From assembly GCA_016872225.1 (NCBI GenBank), contig VHAW01000010.1:1-25245 (forward strand): DNA of 25,245 bases, given 5' to 3'. Under the pieces are notes generated by a model. That model made no database searches. It was given only the letters and a program-made list of their open reading frames with translations, and was not told where the DNA came from. Position 1 is the first letter of the stretch. The number at the start of each line of letters is the position of its first letter. A program made the position numbers and the translations under genes. Shown here piece by piece: positions 1 to 6,690 of the stretch. The stretch comes from Sphingomonadales bacterium. GTDB taxonomy: Bacteria; Bacteroidota; Bacteroidia; UBA7662.

Positions 1-244
1 CAGTTCAAGAACAATCCGGTCTAAATCGTTCGTTATGATTCTGATTTTACTCTGAATTTGGTTCTTATTGGGGGTTCTGGTACTTAATACCCCATTTTGG
101 AGGAATTTGGGGTTAACCCATACCCCTGTGACGATAGATGATTCTTCGGTCCCACCTTTCAGTTGGGTCTTCCTTAACCTGAGGTATAGGGGACATTCTC
201 CATCTTCATTCGGAGTCGGTTTTACCTTAAAGGAAGTACTTCAT
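1..244 (-). CDS. Tyrosine recombinase (phage-type integrase), N-terminal part only, frame broken near its start
   Basis: Reading the minus strand, 76 codons from 228 down to 1 are open and give a typical Bacteroidota arm DNA-binding domain: a strand like KVKPTPNEDGECPLYLRLR, then a TGVWVNP turn, then a helix rich in N, Q, I and L (near NKNQIQSKIRIITNDLDR). This domain precedes the catalytic domain of integrases in integrative elements; the catalytic part lies outside the window. The frame has no ATG, GTG or TTG start and is closed by TGA at 243-241. An ATG at 244-242 opens another frame (M K Y F L) that meets TAA at 229-227. A +1 shift at CTT-T-AAG (232-226), or removal of one base of the AAA run at 229-231, joins the two into MKYFLKVKPTP. 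The gene is therefore a disrupted pseudogene, a sequencing or assembly error, or a frameshift-regulated gene. Family assignment is from sequence pattern, not a search. Confidence 0.65.
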
Positions 245-279
245 ACCACCTCAAATATAGTACAACTTACAAAAAGTTT

Positions 280-299
280 GGGGACCTATATGGGGACCT
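280..299. repeat. Tandem 8-bp repeat GGGGACCT, 12-bp period, upstream of the integrase
   Basis: GGGGACCT occurs at 280-287 and again at 292-299, separated by ATAT, about 36 bases upstream of the integrase ATG. Paired short direct repeats next to an integrase gene and an attachment site are consistent with arm-type recombinase binding sites or with an operator for integrase expression. The function is inferred from position only. Confidence 0.4.
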
Positions 300-355
300 G
301 ACATATTTAGAAAAGCATATGTAACTGATTTTCAATTACATAGCCCTTCTAAATG

Positions 356-430
356 TCGGGGTGAGAGGATTTGAACCTCCGACCACACGCCCCCCAGACG
401 TGTACGCTAACCGGACTGCGCTACACCCCG
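356..430 (-). tRNA. tRNA-Pro(GGG)
   Basis: The minus strand folds as a full cloverleaf of 75 bases. The acceptor stem is CGGGGTG paired with CACCCCG, the T arm contains GGTTCAAATCC, and the anticodon arm is CACGT-CTGGGGG-GCGTG. Loop positions 34-36 read GGG, giving tRNA-Pro for CCC/CCU codons. The discriminator base is A at 356. The CCA end is not encoded (the next bases on the minus strand are CAT), so it must be added after transcription. Its 3' end faces the integrase fragment and is the likely attachment site. Confidence 0.95.
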
Positions 431-468
431 ATAACCTTACAAGCGGCCTCCCGGACGATGCTAAGTCG

Positions 469-498
469 CAAATATACACCGATGCAGGAGCGTCACAA
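469..498 (-). promoter_or_regulatory. Bacteroidota-type promoter for tRNA-Pro
   Basis: On the minus strand TTG at 498-496 is followed after 19 bases by TATATTTG at 476-469, matching the phylum's primary sigma pattern (TTTG near -33, TAnnTTTG near -7, spacing 19-21). It lies about 40 bases upstream of the first tRNA-Pro base and points at it. It is the best promoter match in the window. Confidence 0.65.
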
Positions 499-590
499 GA
501 CCAAAGGGCCTGTCAGTCGTTTTAAACGCTTGAAAGCGGATTTTGGTCTCCTTGTGGCTATTTTGCGAATGCAATTGGGTAGAATAACCT

Positions 591-1514
591 ATGAAAATAC
601 TGGTTACAGGGGCTAACGGCTTGTTGGGGCAAAAGTTGCTTCATCGGTTGACTTCAGAGCAAGGGCTTCAAATCACGGCCTCGGGTCGTGGGGAACATCG
701 TCTTGCAAAAGAAAGTGGAGGATACAATTACAGGTCCCTGGATGTCACGAATCGAGAGGCCGTTAGGGATTTCATCGCAGGTTGTAGACCCGATTGCGTT
801 ATCCATACAGCGGCCATGACACAGGTGGACGATTGCGAGAAAGATCCGCAGGCCTGTCATTTGAATAACGTAGAGGCCGTTCGCATATTGGCCGAAGCCT
901 GTGAGCCGTGGGGGACGCATTTGGTGCATTTGTCTACTGATTTCATTTTTGACGGAAAGAGTGGGCCCTATATCGAAGAAGATGAACCCAACCCGCTTAG
1001 TGTTTACGGTCAGTCCAAGGCCGAGGCCGAAAAAATTGTGATGCAATATTCCGGCCCATGGACCATTGTACGCACTGTTTTGGTTTATGGTTTGGCTGCA
1101 GACATGAGTCGGTCCAATATTGTGTTGTGGGTCAAAAAGTCCTTGGAAGAAGGCCGTGAAATTCGTATTGTATCAGATCAATTTCGTACTCCCACCTTGG
1201 CTGAAGATTTGGCGGAGGGTTGCTGCAGGGTGGCCTTGCGGAAAGCAACAGGAATTTATAATATCAGTGGCGGGGAATATATGTCTGTGCTGGAAATGGC
1301 AAGGCGTATAGCGAGGTATTTCCAATTGAACGATAAATTAATCGAATCAATATCAACCATAGCCTTGGGTCAACCTGCGGCAAGGCCTTTATTGAGCGGT
1401 TTCATCATTGACAAAGCAAAGCGTGATTTGGGTTTTGCCCCCCGTACCTTGGAGGAGGGTATCGCATTGATTTTGGAACAATTTAGAATTCAATCAAAAC
1501 AAGCTGTAAATTGA
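591..1514 (+). CDS. RmlD-like NAD(P)-dependent sugar-nucleotide reductase (extended SDR family)
   Basis: A 307-residue cytosolic protein of the extended short-chain dehydrogenase/reductase family, closest in pattern to dTDP-4-dehydrorhamnose reductase (RmlD). Visible marks are the dinucleotide-binding motif GANGLLG at residues 7-13, the HTAAMTQVDDCE segment at 72-83 typical of RmlD-like proteins, the STDFIFDG motif at 115-122 that carries the catalytic Ser/Thr, and the YxxxK pair Y139/K143. Length is normal for the family. RmlD makes the last step to dTDP-L-rhamnose, but no rmlA, rmlB or rmlC gene is nearby, so the substrate could be another 4-keto sugar nucleotide and no symbol is given. The ATG at 591 follows an AT-rich leader without a Shine-Dalgarno sequence. 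The transporter gene follows after 20 bases, suggesting co-transcription without an obvious metabolic link. Confidence 0.85.
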   Translation: MKILVTGANGLLGQKLLHRLTSEQGLQITASGRGEHRLAKESGGYNYRSLDVTNREAVRDFIAGCRPDCVIHTAAMTQVDDCEKDPQACHLNNVEAVRILAEACEPWGTHLVHLSTDFIFDGKSGPYIEEDEPNPLSVYGQSKAEAEKIVMQYSGPWTIVRTVLVYGLAADMSRSNIVLWVKKSLEEGREIRIVSDQFRTPTLAEDLAEGCCRVALRKATGIYNISGGEYMSVLEMARRIARYFQLNDKLIESISTIALGQPAARPLLSGFIIDKAKRDLGFAPRTLEEGIALILEQFRIQSKQAVN

Positions 1515-1534
1515 GAACACTTAAAGTTTGAACT

Positions 1535-3049
1535 ATGAGTAGCAGCCAAGAATCCTGGGGATCCCGATTGGGCCTTATTCTCGCTATGGCCGGTAATGCG
1601 GTTGGTCTGGGGAATTTTCTGAGATTTCCCGTTCAGGCCATTCAGCATGGTGGCGGAGCGTTTATTATTCCTTATTTGGTTTGTTTTTTACTAATGGGTA
1701 TTCCTTTGTTATGGGTCGAGTGGGCGACAGGTCGATTCGGCGGTAAAAAAGGCAATCATTCGACGCCGTTTATTTTGCACGAATTGGATCCGAAACGGGC
1801 CCTGTGGAAATATGTGGGTGTCTTTGGGATATTCACCAACATTGCAGTGGCTGCGTACTATTGTTACCTTGAAAGTTGGACACTGAATTATATATGGATT
1901 TTTATCCAAGGCGGTTTTAATGAGATAGGCCAGGAGGGGGTTGCGAATTATTTTGCTTCGTATACCACAATGGACCAAAACTATTCTGCGATTTTCTTTT
2001 GGTTGATTTGTCTTTTTCTTAACACTTACATTCTGTCCAAAGGGTTGTCTGGCGGTGTGGAGAAAGCGGCCAAAGTGGGCATGCCTCTGCTCCTTCTGTT
2101 CGGTTTGTTTTTGGCCTACAAAGGCATCACCCTCAAAGCCGGTGAGTTTGGGGCCTTGTTGGACGGCACCGTAGGACTTAATTTTTTGTGGACTCCCAAT
2201 TTTGATTCGATTTGGAATACTGAGGTTTGGCTGGCTGCTGCAGGGCAGATCTTTTTTACGCTGAGCGTGGGTATGGGGTCGATACAATGTTATGCCGCTT
2301 ATGTACGCAGCAAACAAGATATTGCATTGAATGCTATGTCTGCGGGTTGGATGAATGAGTTTGTGGAGGTGGTGTTGGGTAGTTCCATCCTAATTCCCAT
2401 TGCAATTGGTTATTTGGGGGTGGATCAAGTAGTTGAATTAACCAAAAGTGGCGGTTTGGGATTGGGATTCAAAACTTTACCTTATTTGTTTACACAGTGG
2501 GGGTCTTTGCTGGGAGCTGTGGCAGGGATATGTTGGTTTGGACTTTTATTTTTTGCGGGGATTACTTCTTCGTTGGCTATGGGAACTCCAGTCATGGCTT
2601 TTTTGAGGGATGAATTTGGATGGGGTCGTAGGTCCTCGGCATGGACCTTCGGACTGATTGTTTTGTTATTAGGTGCTCCTACGGTATTCTTTTTCAACGA
2701 GGGTGTTTTTGATGAATACGATTATTGGGCGGGTACAGTGAGCCTGGTGCTCTTTGCCTTGCTTGAAGTGATTTTGTTTGCATGGATTTTTGGGATGGAC
2801 CAAGGGTGGAAAGAAATTAACGAAGGGGCAGATATGAAAATTCCTTCGATTTACCGATTCATTATTAAATATGTTACACCTTTTATTTTGCTGGCTGTTT
2901 TCCTTGGATCCCTACCGGATATTTTATTTAAAATTCAGAATCCAGGTAATATCTATGTACAAGGTGCAAGGCTCTTGTTGCTTGCTCTCTATGCTGGAAT
3001 AGCCTTTGTCGTATACTTGGCCTATCGTCGTCGGAAAGCACGGGCTTAG
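1535..3049 (+). CDS. LeuT-like sodium-dependent amino-acid transporter (NSS/SNF family)
   Basis: A 504-residue inner-membrane protein with about 12 hydrophobic segments, the size of bacterial neurotransmitter:sodium symporters, which import amino acids with Na+. The first helix carries NAVGLGNFLRFP at 21-32, nearly identical to Aquifex LeuT as I recall it, including the unwound segment that binds substrate and Na+. Helix 3 has Y109 (LeuT Y108), helix 6 has GQIFFTLS with F241 and S244 (LeuT F253, S256), and helix 8 has AGITSS at 341-346 holding the Na2-site Thr and Ser. Two substrate-pocket side chains differ: M247 stands where LeuT has F259 and M349 where LeuT has I359, so the preferred amino acid may differ. 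A gene for a one-helix partner follows 37 bases downstream, which favours the MetP/MetS type of two-part transporter. No Shine-Dalgarno sequence precedes the ATG. Confidence 0.93.
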   Translation: MSSSQESWGSRLGLILAMAGNAVGLGNFLRFPVQAIQHGGGAFIIPYLVCFLLMGIPLLWVEWATGRFGGKKGNHSTPFILHELDPKRALWKYVGVFGIFTNIAVAAYYCYLESWTLNYIWIFIQGGFNEIGQEGVANYFASYTTMDQNYSAIFFWLICLFLNTYILSKGLSGGVEKAAKVGMPLLLLFGLFLAYKGITLKAGEFGALLDGTVGLNFLWTPNFDSIWNTEVWLAAAGQIFFTLSVGMGSIQCYAAYVRSKQDIALNAMSAGWMNEFVEVVLGSSILIPIAIGYLGVDQVVELTKSGGLGLGFKTLPYLFTQWGSLLGAVAGICWFGLLFFAGITSSLAMGTPVMAFLRDEFGWGRRSSAWTFGLIVLLLGAPTVFFFNEGVFDEYDYWAGTVSLVLFALLEVILFAWIFGMDQGWKEINEGADMKIPSIYRFIIKYVTPFILLAVFLGSLPDILFKIQNPGNIYVQGARLLLLALYAGIAFVVYLAYRRRKARA

Positions 3050-3086
3050 TATTCATCAATTATTCTTCCAATTTAACCCAGACCCC

Positions 3087-3230
3087 ATGACGACTACCGC
3101 TTTGATGACTTTGCTGCTATCACAGGGAATTGTGACAATTTTTACAGGGTATTTTTTATGGAAAGTGTTGAAAAGTCCACCCAAATCGCCGGATAATCAT
3201 TGTGATGAACAGGAGACTGATGTTTCTTGA
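3087..3230 (+). CDS. Small one-helix membrane subunit of the NSS transporter (MetS-like)
   Basis: A 47-residue protein starting at the ATG at 3087. The sequence is a short polar start, one hydrophobic helix at about residues 5-24 (ALMTLLLSQGIVTIFTGYF), a basic WKVLK end, then a proline-rich acidic tail. Bacterial NSS transporters such as MetP of Corynebacterium need a very small one-helix subunit encoded directly downstream (MetS, a putative methionine/alanine importer small subunit). Position, length and topology all fit that role; the call rests on these rather than on strong sequence identity. An in-frame extension to 3006 would overlap the end of the transporter gene and adds no hydrophobic or conserved segment, so it is not used. 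The TGA stop shares its A (3230) with the next gene's ATG, implying translational coupling. Confidence 0.65.
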   Translation: MTTTALMTLLLSQGIVTIFTGYFLWKVLKSPPKSPDNHCDEQETDVS

Positions 3231-3877
3231 TGCCTATGCCGAGAAATTGGTTTCAATCCATGACCCGTATTGGAACTCAGGAGGCGTTGGGTCTAGGGCT
3301 TTTGTCGATTATGGTGTGGGGTGTGCCTGCCCTTCGGGAGTGGGTCCTGCGAAATGAAAGAGCAGTTGAAGTCAAGGACCCATATCTTCTGGGTTTGATT
3401 CAAGAGGTATGTGATGAAGAAAGGCTGAACCGAAAACTTACGCAAGAAGGAAAACAATTCCTGGCCAAACTTAAGCCGGGAGAACATATTGATTTGAATA
3501 GGGCGGATACGAACGATTTAATGCGTTTGCGAGGGGTAGGGCCGTCTTTGGCTCGGAGAATATGGGTGTACCGAAACAGGCTTGGGGGCTTTGTAAATGC
3601 TCATCAATTGTTGGAAATTTACGGAATGGATAGCATTACTTTCGAGGTTGTGCTACGGTATGTAACATTGGAAACATCTTTTATTCGGCGAATCAGTATC
3701 AATCAGGCGGATGTGGAGGTTTTGTCCGATCATCCCTATGTGGGTTGGTCGCTGGCCAAGCGTGTTGTGGCTTACCGCCGACAGCATGGGTTGTATCGTT
3801 CAACGAGTGACCTTTTCCAAATTCTTGGGACTGATTCGCTGCAATGGGTGAAGGCGTTGCCTTATCTCAAGCTTTAG
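3230..3877 (+). CDS. ComEA-like helix-hairpin-helix protein with N-terminal membrane anchor
   Basis: A 215-residue protein with one hydrophobic segment near residues 19-35, then a charged linker, then two helix-hairpin-helix (HhH) units. The first (about 87-135) has IDLNRADTNDLMRLRGVGPSLARRI followed, after a short gap, by GGFVNAHQLLEIYGM; the second (about 155-203) has ISINQADVEVLSDHPYVGWSLAKRV and a matching tail. This is the ComEA/TIGR00426-type fold that binds DNA without sequence specificity; in competent bacteria it draws DNA into the periplasm. Bacteroidota often carry such proteins with unproved roles. The second unit has YVGWSLAK instead of the usual GVGP/GIG hairpin, so it may bind DNA poorly. 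The ATG at 3230 overlaps the previous stop (TGATG); a TTG at 3227 or ATG at 3236 are other possible starts. Confidence 0.8.
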   Translation: MPMPRNWFQSMTRIGTQEALGLGLLSIMVWGVPALREWVLRNERAVEVKDPYLLGLIQEVCDEERLNRKLTQEGKQFLAKLKPGEHIDLNRADTNDLMRLRGVGPSLARRIWVYRNRLGGFVNAHQLLEIYGMDSITFEVVLRYVTLETSFIRRISINQADVEVLSDHPYVGWSLAKRVVAYRRQHGLYRSTSDLFQILGTDSLQWVKALPYLKL

Positions 3878-3934
3878 AGTTCAGGAATCTCCTTGGATGT
3901 AGCGTGGGATTCTGTTTGGGCTTAGTTTTGCCTC

Positions 3935-5080
3935 ATGGATTTTAGTATATCAGAAAGCACCACCATGATTGGCTCTTCCGTTCGGGAATTTGCCGCTCGT
4001 AGAATCAAACCACATTCGATGGTATGGGATGAAAGCCAAGAATTTCCACGCGAATTGTTCAAGGAAATGGGACAGCTTGGTCTTATGGGTGTATTGATAC
4101 CTGAAGCCTACGGGGGGACTGGTTTGGGTTACGAAGAATATGTGGAAGCTATTGTGGAATTAGCCAAAGCAGATCCATCCGTGGGACTCTCCATGGCGGC
4201 TCACAATTCATTGTGCGCCGGTCACATTATGGCCTTTGGTAATGAAGCTCAAAAGCATAAATGGTTACCTCGCCTGGCTTCAGGCGAATGGATAGGGGCA
4301 TGGGGCTTGACGGAGCCGAATACGGGATCGGATGCCCTTCGTATGTTGACAACAGCGATTGACAAAGGTGATCATTGGCTGTTAAATGGGGCCAAATGCT
4401 GGATTACCCATGGCAATTCAGCAGAGATTGCGGTGGTGATGGTGAGGACTGGTGAACTTTTGGATTCTCACGGGATTTCGGCCCTCGTCGTGGAGCGTGG
4501 TACCGAAGGTTGGCTTCAAGGCCGCAAAGAGAATAAGCTCGGAATGAGATGTTCCGAAACCACGGAAATGATCTTCAAAGACTGTAAGGTGCCCAAAGAA
4601 AATTTATTAGGGAAGGTAGGAGACGGTTTTGTGCAGGCCATGAAAATTCTGGATGGAGGGAGAATCAGTATTGCCGCATTGTCGTTGGGGATCGCCAAGG
4701 GGGCATTGGATGCTGCCGTGCGCTATGCTGGGGAGCGTCAGCAATTTGGCAAACCTATCGCAGAATTTCAAGGCATTGCATTCAAGTTAGCGGATATGGC
4801 TACCGAAATTGAGGCAGCGCATCTATTGACGATGCAGGCCGTTGCCCTCAAAAATGCCGGACAAGCGGTTACCAAGATTTCTGCTATGGCCAAGTATTAT
4901 GCTTCAGAGGTTGCGGTCCGCGCTTCCACGGAAGCGGTGCAAATCTTTGGCGGGTACGGGTACACCAAAGATTTCCCGGTAGAAAAGTATTATCGTGATT
5001 CCAAGCTGTGCACGATAGGAGAAGGAACCAGCGAAATCCAAAAATTGGTCATTGCAAGGCAATTATTCAAAGAATCCTGA
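3935..5080 (+). CDS. Acyl-CoA dehydrogenase (short/medium-chain type)
   Basis: A 381-residue FAD enzyme of normal family length, catalysing alpha,beta-dehydrogenation of acyl-CoA with electrons passed to an electron-transfer flavoprotein. Domain order is standard: an N-terminal helical domain (1-120), a beta domain opening with the signature GAWGLTEPNTGSDA at 121-134, and a C-terminal helical domain. The last holds RQQFGKPIAEFQ and FGGYGYTKDFPVEKYYRDSK, with the catalytic base E363 in the IGEGTSEIQ motif, the position used by butyryl- and medium-chain enzymes rather than by isovaleryl-CoA or long-chain types. Chain-length preference cannot be read from sequence alone; butyryl-CoA or 2-methyl-branched substrates are likely. 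The gene starts 57 bases after the HhH gene, without a Shine-Dalgarno sequence, and is followed by rpsU after 28 bases. This neighbourhood to rpsU is common in the phylum. Confidence 0.93.
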   Translation: MDFSISESTTMIGSSVREFAARRIKPHSMVWDESQEFPRELFKEMGQLGLMGVLIPEAYGGTGLGYEEYVEAIVELAKADPSVGLSMAAHNSLCAGHIMAFGNEAQKHKWLPRLASGEWIGAWGLTEPNTGSDALRMLTTAIDKGDHWLLNGAKCWITHGNSAEIAVVMVRTGELLDSHGISALVVERGTEGWLQGRKENKLGMRCSETTEMIFKDCKVPKENLLGKVGDGFVQAMKILDGGRISIAALSLGIAKGALDAAVRYAGERQQFGKPIAEFQGIAFKLADMATEIEAAHLLTMQAVALKNAGQAVTKISAMAKYYASEVAVRASTEAVQIFGGYGYTKDFPVEKYYRDSKLCTIGEGTSEIQKLVIARQLFKES

Positions 5081-5108
5081 TTACCTTTGCCCTCCTTATT
5101 TCAAAAGC

Positions 5109-5303
5109 ATGCTTAAAATCGACCTTAAAGACAATGAAGCCGTAGATAAGGCCCTCAAGCGTTTCAAGAAGAAATTCGAGAAAACAGGGGTGCTTAAGGA
5201 ACTGCGTGCTCGTCAGGCTTTCGAAAAGCCATCGGTCAGGTCGCGTCAACAGCGATTGCGTGCGGTATACCGCCAGCAGCTCCTGCAGACGGACGTCGTT
5301 TAA
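5109..5303 (+). CDS. rpsU: 30S ribosomal protein bS21
   Basis: A 64-residue basic protein of the small ribosomal subunit. The core VDKALKRFKKKFEKTGVLKELRARQAFEKPS is the conserved bS21 signature, and the tail SRQQRLRAVYRQQLLQ fits Bacteroidota versions. The ATG at 5109 gives the family's usual MLKID-type start; an extension to 5052 overlaps the upstream gene and has no family similarity. In this phylum bS21, with bS6 and bS18, holds the 16S 3' tail so that the anti-Shine-Dalgarno sequence is hidden. Some relatives keep a strong Shine-Dalgarno sequence only on rpsU, for self-control; none is visible here. An isolated TACCTTTG at 5082-5089 could be a -7 element giving rpsU its own very short leader, but it has no matching -33 element. 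xerC follows after 21 bases. Confidence 0.95.
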   Translation: MLKIDLKDNEAVDKALKRFKKKFEKTGVLKELRARQAFEKPSVRSRQQRLRAVYRQQLLQTDVV

Positions 5304-5324
5304 GGACCTAAATTTGCGGTAACT

Positions 5325-6209
5325 ATGGATTACCGCAATTTCTTGCGCTATTTGCGCTTCGAGAAGAGGGTTTCGCCCCACACCATTGCGGCTTACGTCT
5401 TAGATTTGGACCAGGTCAACGATTATTTAAAGTCAGATTGGGAGATTGGGAATGGGGAATTTCCCACAACCCTGCATCTACGCTCCTGGCTGATCTCCCT
5501 CATGGAAAAGGGGCTGCAACCCAGGTCTATCAACCGCAAGATTTCCACCCTCAAAACCTATTTTAAGTTTATGATCCGCGAGGGTCTGCACCCCGGACCA
5601 GACCCCTGCAGAGCCCTCCAAAGGCCCAAAACCCCTCGAAATCTGCCTCGCTCGGTGAGCAGGGGGGCCATGGAATTGCTTTTGGAAGAAGGTTTGCCGG
5701 AAAAATTGGAGGAATTGAGGAACCGCTGCGTGGTAGAGTTGTTGTACGGTTGTGGTTTGCGTAGGGCTGAACTCATTCAGCTCAAATGGCAAGATTGGGA
5801 CCGTTCCAACGCCCAGCTCAAGGTCATCGGCAAGCGGTCCAAGGTTAGAATCTTGCCTTTGACCAGGGAATTAATCGATCTCCTGACGCATTATAGAGAT
5901 GTTTTTGGGCAAAATGGGTCTTTTGCTACGGATCAAAGCCTCTTTTGCACCTCCAAAGGCGAGCCTTTATATCCCAAATTGGTGGGTGATATCGTGCGAA
6001 GGGCCTTGAGTCGGGTCAGCACTCAGGAGCAGCGCAGCCCCCATGTGCTCCGGCACAGCTTTGCCACCCATATGTTGGATAATGGAGCTGACCTTAATGC
6101 TGTCAAAACCCTGTTGGGTCACGCGAATTTGGCAGCTACCCAAGTATACACCCATCAGTCCATTGAAAAGCTCAAAGAAATTCACCGAAAAACTCATCCC
6201 AAGGGGTGA
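5325..6209 (+). CDS. xerC: Tyrosine recombinase XerC/XerD-type
   Basis: A 294-residue site-specific recombinase, the usual Xer length, acting in resolution of chromosome dimers at dif. The N-terminal SAM-like core-binding domain (about 1-105) contains VSPHTIAAYVLDL and SINRKISTLKTYFKF. The catalytic domain contains all expected residues: R146 (GCGLRRAEL), K170 (VIGKRSK), H240 and R243 (SPHVLRHSFATHML), H266 (LLGHANL) and the nucleophile Y275 (QVYTH). The gene lies between rpsU and the tRNA-tuf cluster, the conserved place of a chromosomal xer gene in Bacteroidota, so it is housekeeping and not part of the element at the left edge. XerC and XerD cannot be separated with certainty from sequence alone. 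In many relatives hpf follows directly; here it does not. Confidence 0.9.
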   Translation: MDYRNFLRYLRFEKRVSPHTIAAYVLDLDQVNDYLKSDWEIGNGEFPTTLHLRSWLISLMEKGLQPRSINRKISTLKTYFKFMIREGLHPGPDPCRALQRPKTPRNLPRSVSRGAMELLLEEGLPEKLEELRNRCVVELLYGCGLRRAELIQLKWQDWDRSNAQLKVIGKRSKVRILPLTRELIDLLTHYRDVFGQNGSFATDQSLFCTSKGEPLYPKLVGDIVRRALSRVSTQEQRSPHVLRHSFATHMLDNGADLNAVKTLLGHANLAATQVYTHQSIEKLKEIHRKTHPKG

Positions 6210-6283
6210 TGGGTGAGACTGTTCACAGAAGAAGGAATGTGCTTATTTTTTTTAAATCTAGCGCTTTTTGATAAGTTTTTGAG

Positions 6284-6291
6284 TATCTTTG
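6284..6291 (+). promoter_or_regulatory. Candidate -7 element for the tRNA-tuf transcription unit
   Basis: TATCTTTG matches TAnnTTTG and sits between xerC and the first tRNA, about 84 bases upstream of tRNA-Thr. The nearest upstream TTTG (6267-6270) is only 13 bases away instead of 19-21, so the -33 part is not supported. A small stem (AAACCC 6305-6310 with GGGTTT 6323-6328) follows it in the leader. Confidence 0.35.
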
Positions 6292-6374
6292 CATTCCTTT
6301 TGTCAAACCCTGTCACCCGATGGGGTTTTGTCGGCTCAAATCGAGGCATAGGGTCGTTCTTTAATGCTTGCTGT

Positions 6375-6447
6375 GCCTCCTTAGCTCAGCTGGTAGAGCA
6401 ACTGATTTGTAATCAGTAGGTCGCTGGTTCGAATCCGGCAGGGGGCT
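6375..6447 (+). tRNA. tRNA-Thr(TGT)
   Basis: A 73-base cloverleaf with acceptor stem GCCTCCT/AGGGGGC (one T-G pair), D arm GCTCAGCTGGTAGAGC, anticodon arm ACTGA-TTTGTAA-TCAGT with anticodon TGT, and T arm around GGTTCGAATCC. The discriminator is T and the CCA end is not encoded. It is the first of four tRNAs placed before tuf, the usual Bacteroidota arrangement. Confidence 0.96.
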
Positions 6448-6454
6448 CGGATTC

Positions 6455-6535
6455 GGGGAGATACCAGAGTGGCCAAATGGGACCGACTGTAACTCGGTTG
6501 GGAAACCTTCGGAGGTTCGAATCCTCCTCTCCCCA
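6455..6535 (+). tRNA. tRNA-Tyr(GTA)
   Basis: An 81-base class II tRNA starting 7 bases after tRNA-Thr. The acceptor stem is GGGGAGA/TCTCCCC, the anticodon arm ACCGA-CTGTAAC-TCGGT carries GTA, a variable arm of class II length follows, and the T arm is GGAGG-TTCGAAT-CCTCC. The discriminator is A; CCA is not encoded. Confidence 0.96.
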
Positions 6536-6565
6536 CTCGGGCAAGCAGACTTCATGCTTCACCGT

Positions 6566-6638
6566 GCGGGAGTAGCTCAGTTGGTAGAGCGACAGCCTTC
6601 CAAGCTGTAGGTCGCGGGTTCGAACCTCGTCTCCCGCT
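6566..6638 (+). tRNA. tRNA-Gly(TCC)
   Basis: A 73-base cloverleaf with acceptor stem GCGGGAG/CTCCCGC, anticodon arm ACAGC-CTTCCAA-GCTGT (anticodon TCC) and T arm around GGTTCGAACC. The discriminator is T at 6638 and the CCA end is encoded at 6639-6641, unlike in the two tRNAs before it. Confidence 0.96.
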
Positions 6639-6690
6639 CCAGAATCAGGATTCTTTTACCAAGGAATTTCCTGCTCAGGGGTGTTCTGTA

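Larger units (their letters stand above)
1..355. mobile_element. Probable edge of an integrated element at tRNA-Pro
   Basis: A tyrosine recombinase frame begins about 110 bases beyond the 3' end of tRNA-Pro(GGG), on the same strand, and continues out of the window. Integrative elements commonly insert at tRNA 3' ends and place their integrase gene next to the attachment site, so this stretch is inferred to be the tRNA-proximal end of such an element. Position 355 is only the base after the tRNA. The second attachment site and the rest of the element would lie outside the window, so the boundary cannot be proved here. Confidence 0.4.

Noticed and set aside
68..301. Plus-strand open frame of 77 codons at the left edge
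   Set aside because: It is the antisense of the recombinase arm domain, which has clear family features on the minus strand; the plus-strand protein has none.
319..341. Inverted repeat ATGTAA/TTACAT between tRNA-Pro and the integrase
   Set aside because: Only six AT-rich pairs with an 11-base loop and no T-run; too weak for a terminator call.
3211..3229. AGGAG at 3211-3215 as a Shine-Dalgarno sequence for the HhH gene
   Set aside because: It lies about 15 bases before the ATG, too far, and the window otherwise lacks such signals; translational coupling by TGATG explains initiation better.
3923..3930. TAGTTTTG as promoter of the acyl-CoA dehydrogenase gene, and similar TAAATTTG at 5309-5316 before xerC
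   Set aside because: Neither has a TTG at 19-21 bases upstream; isolated -7 matches are expected by chance in T-rich spacers.
6213..6419. Plus-strand open frame of 68 codons after xerC, in the place of hpf
   Set aside because: It runs into tRNA-Thr and has no similarity to HPF/RaiA proteins.
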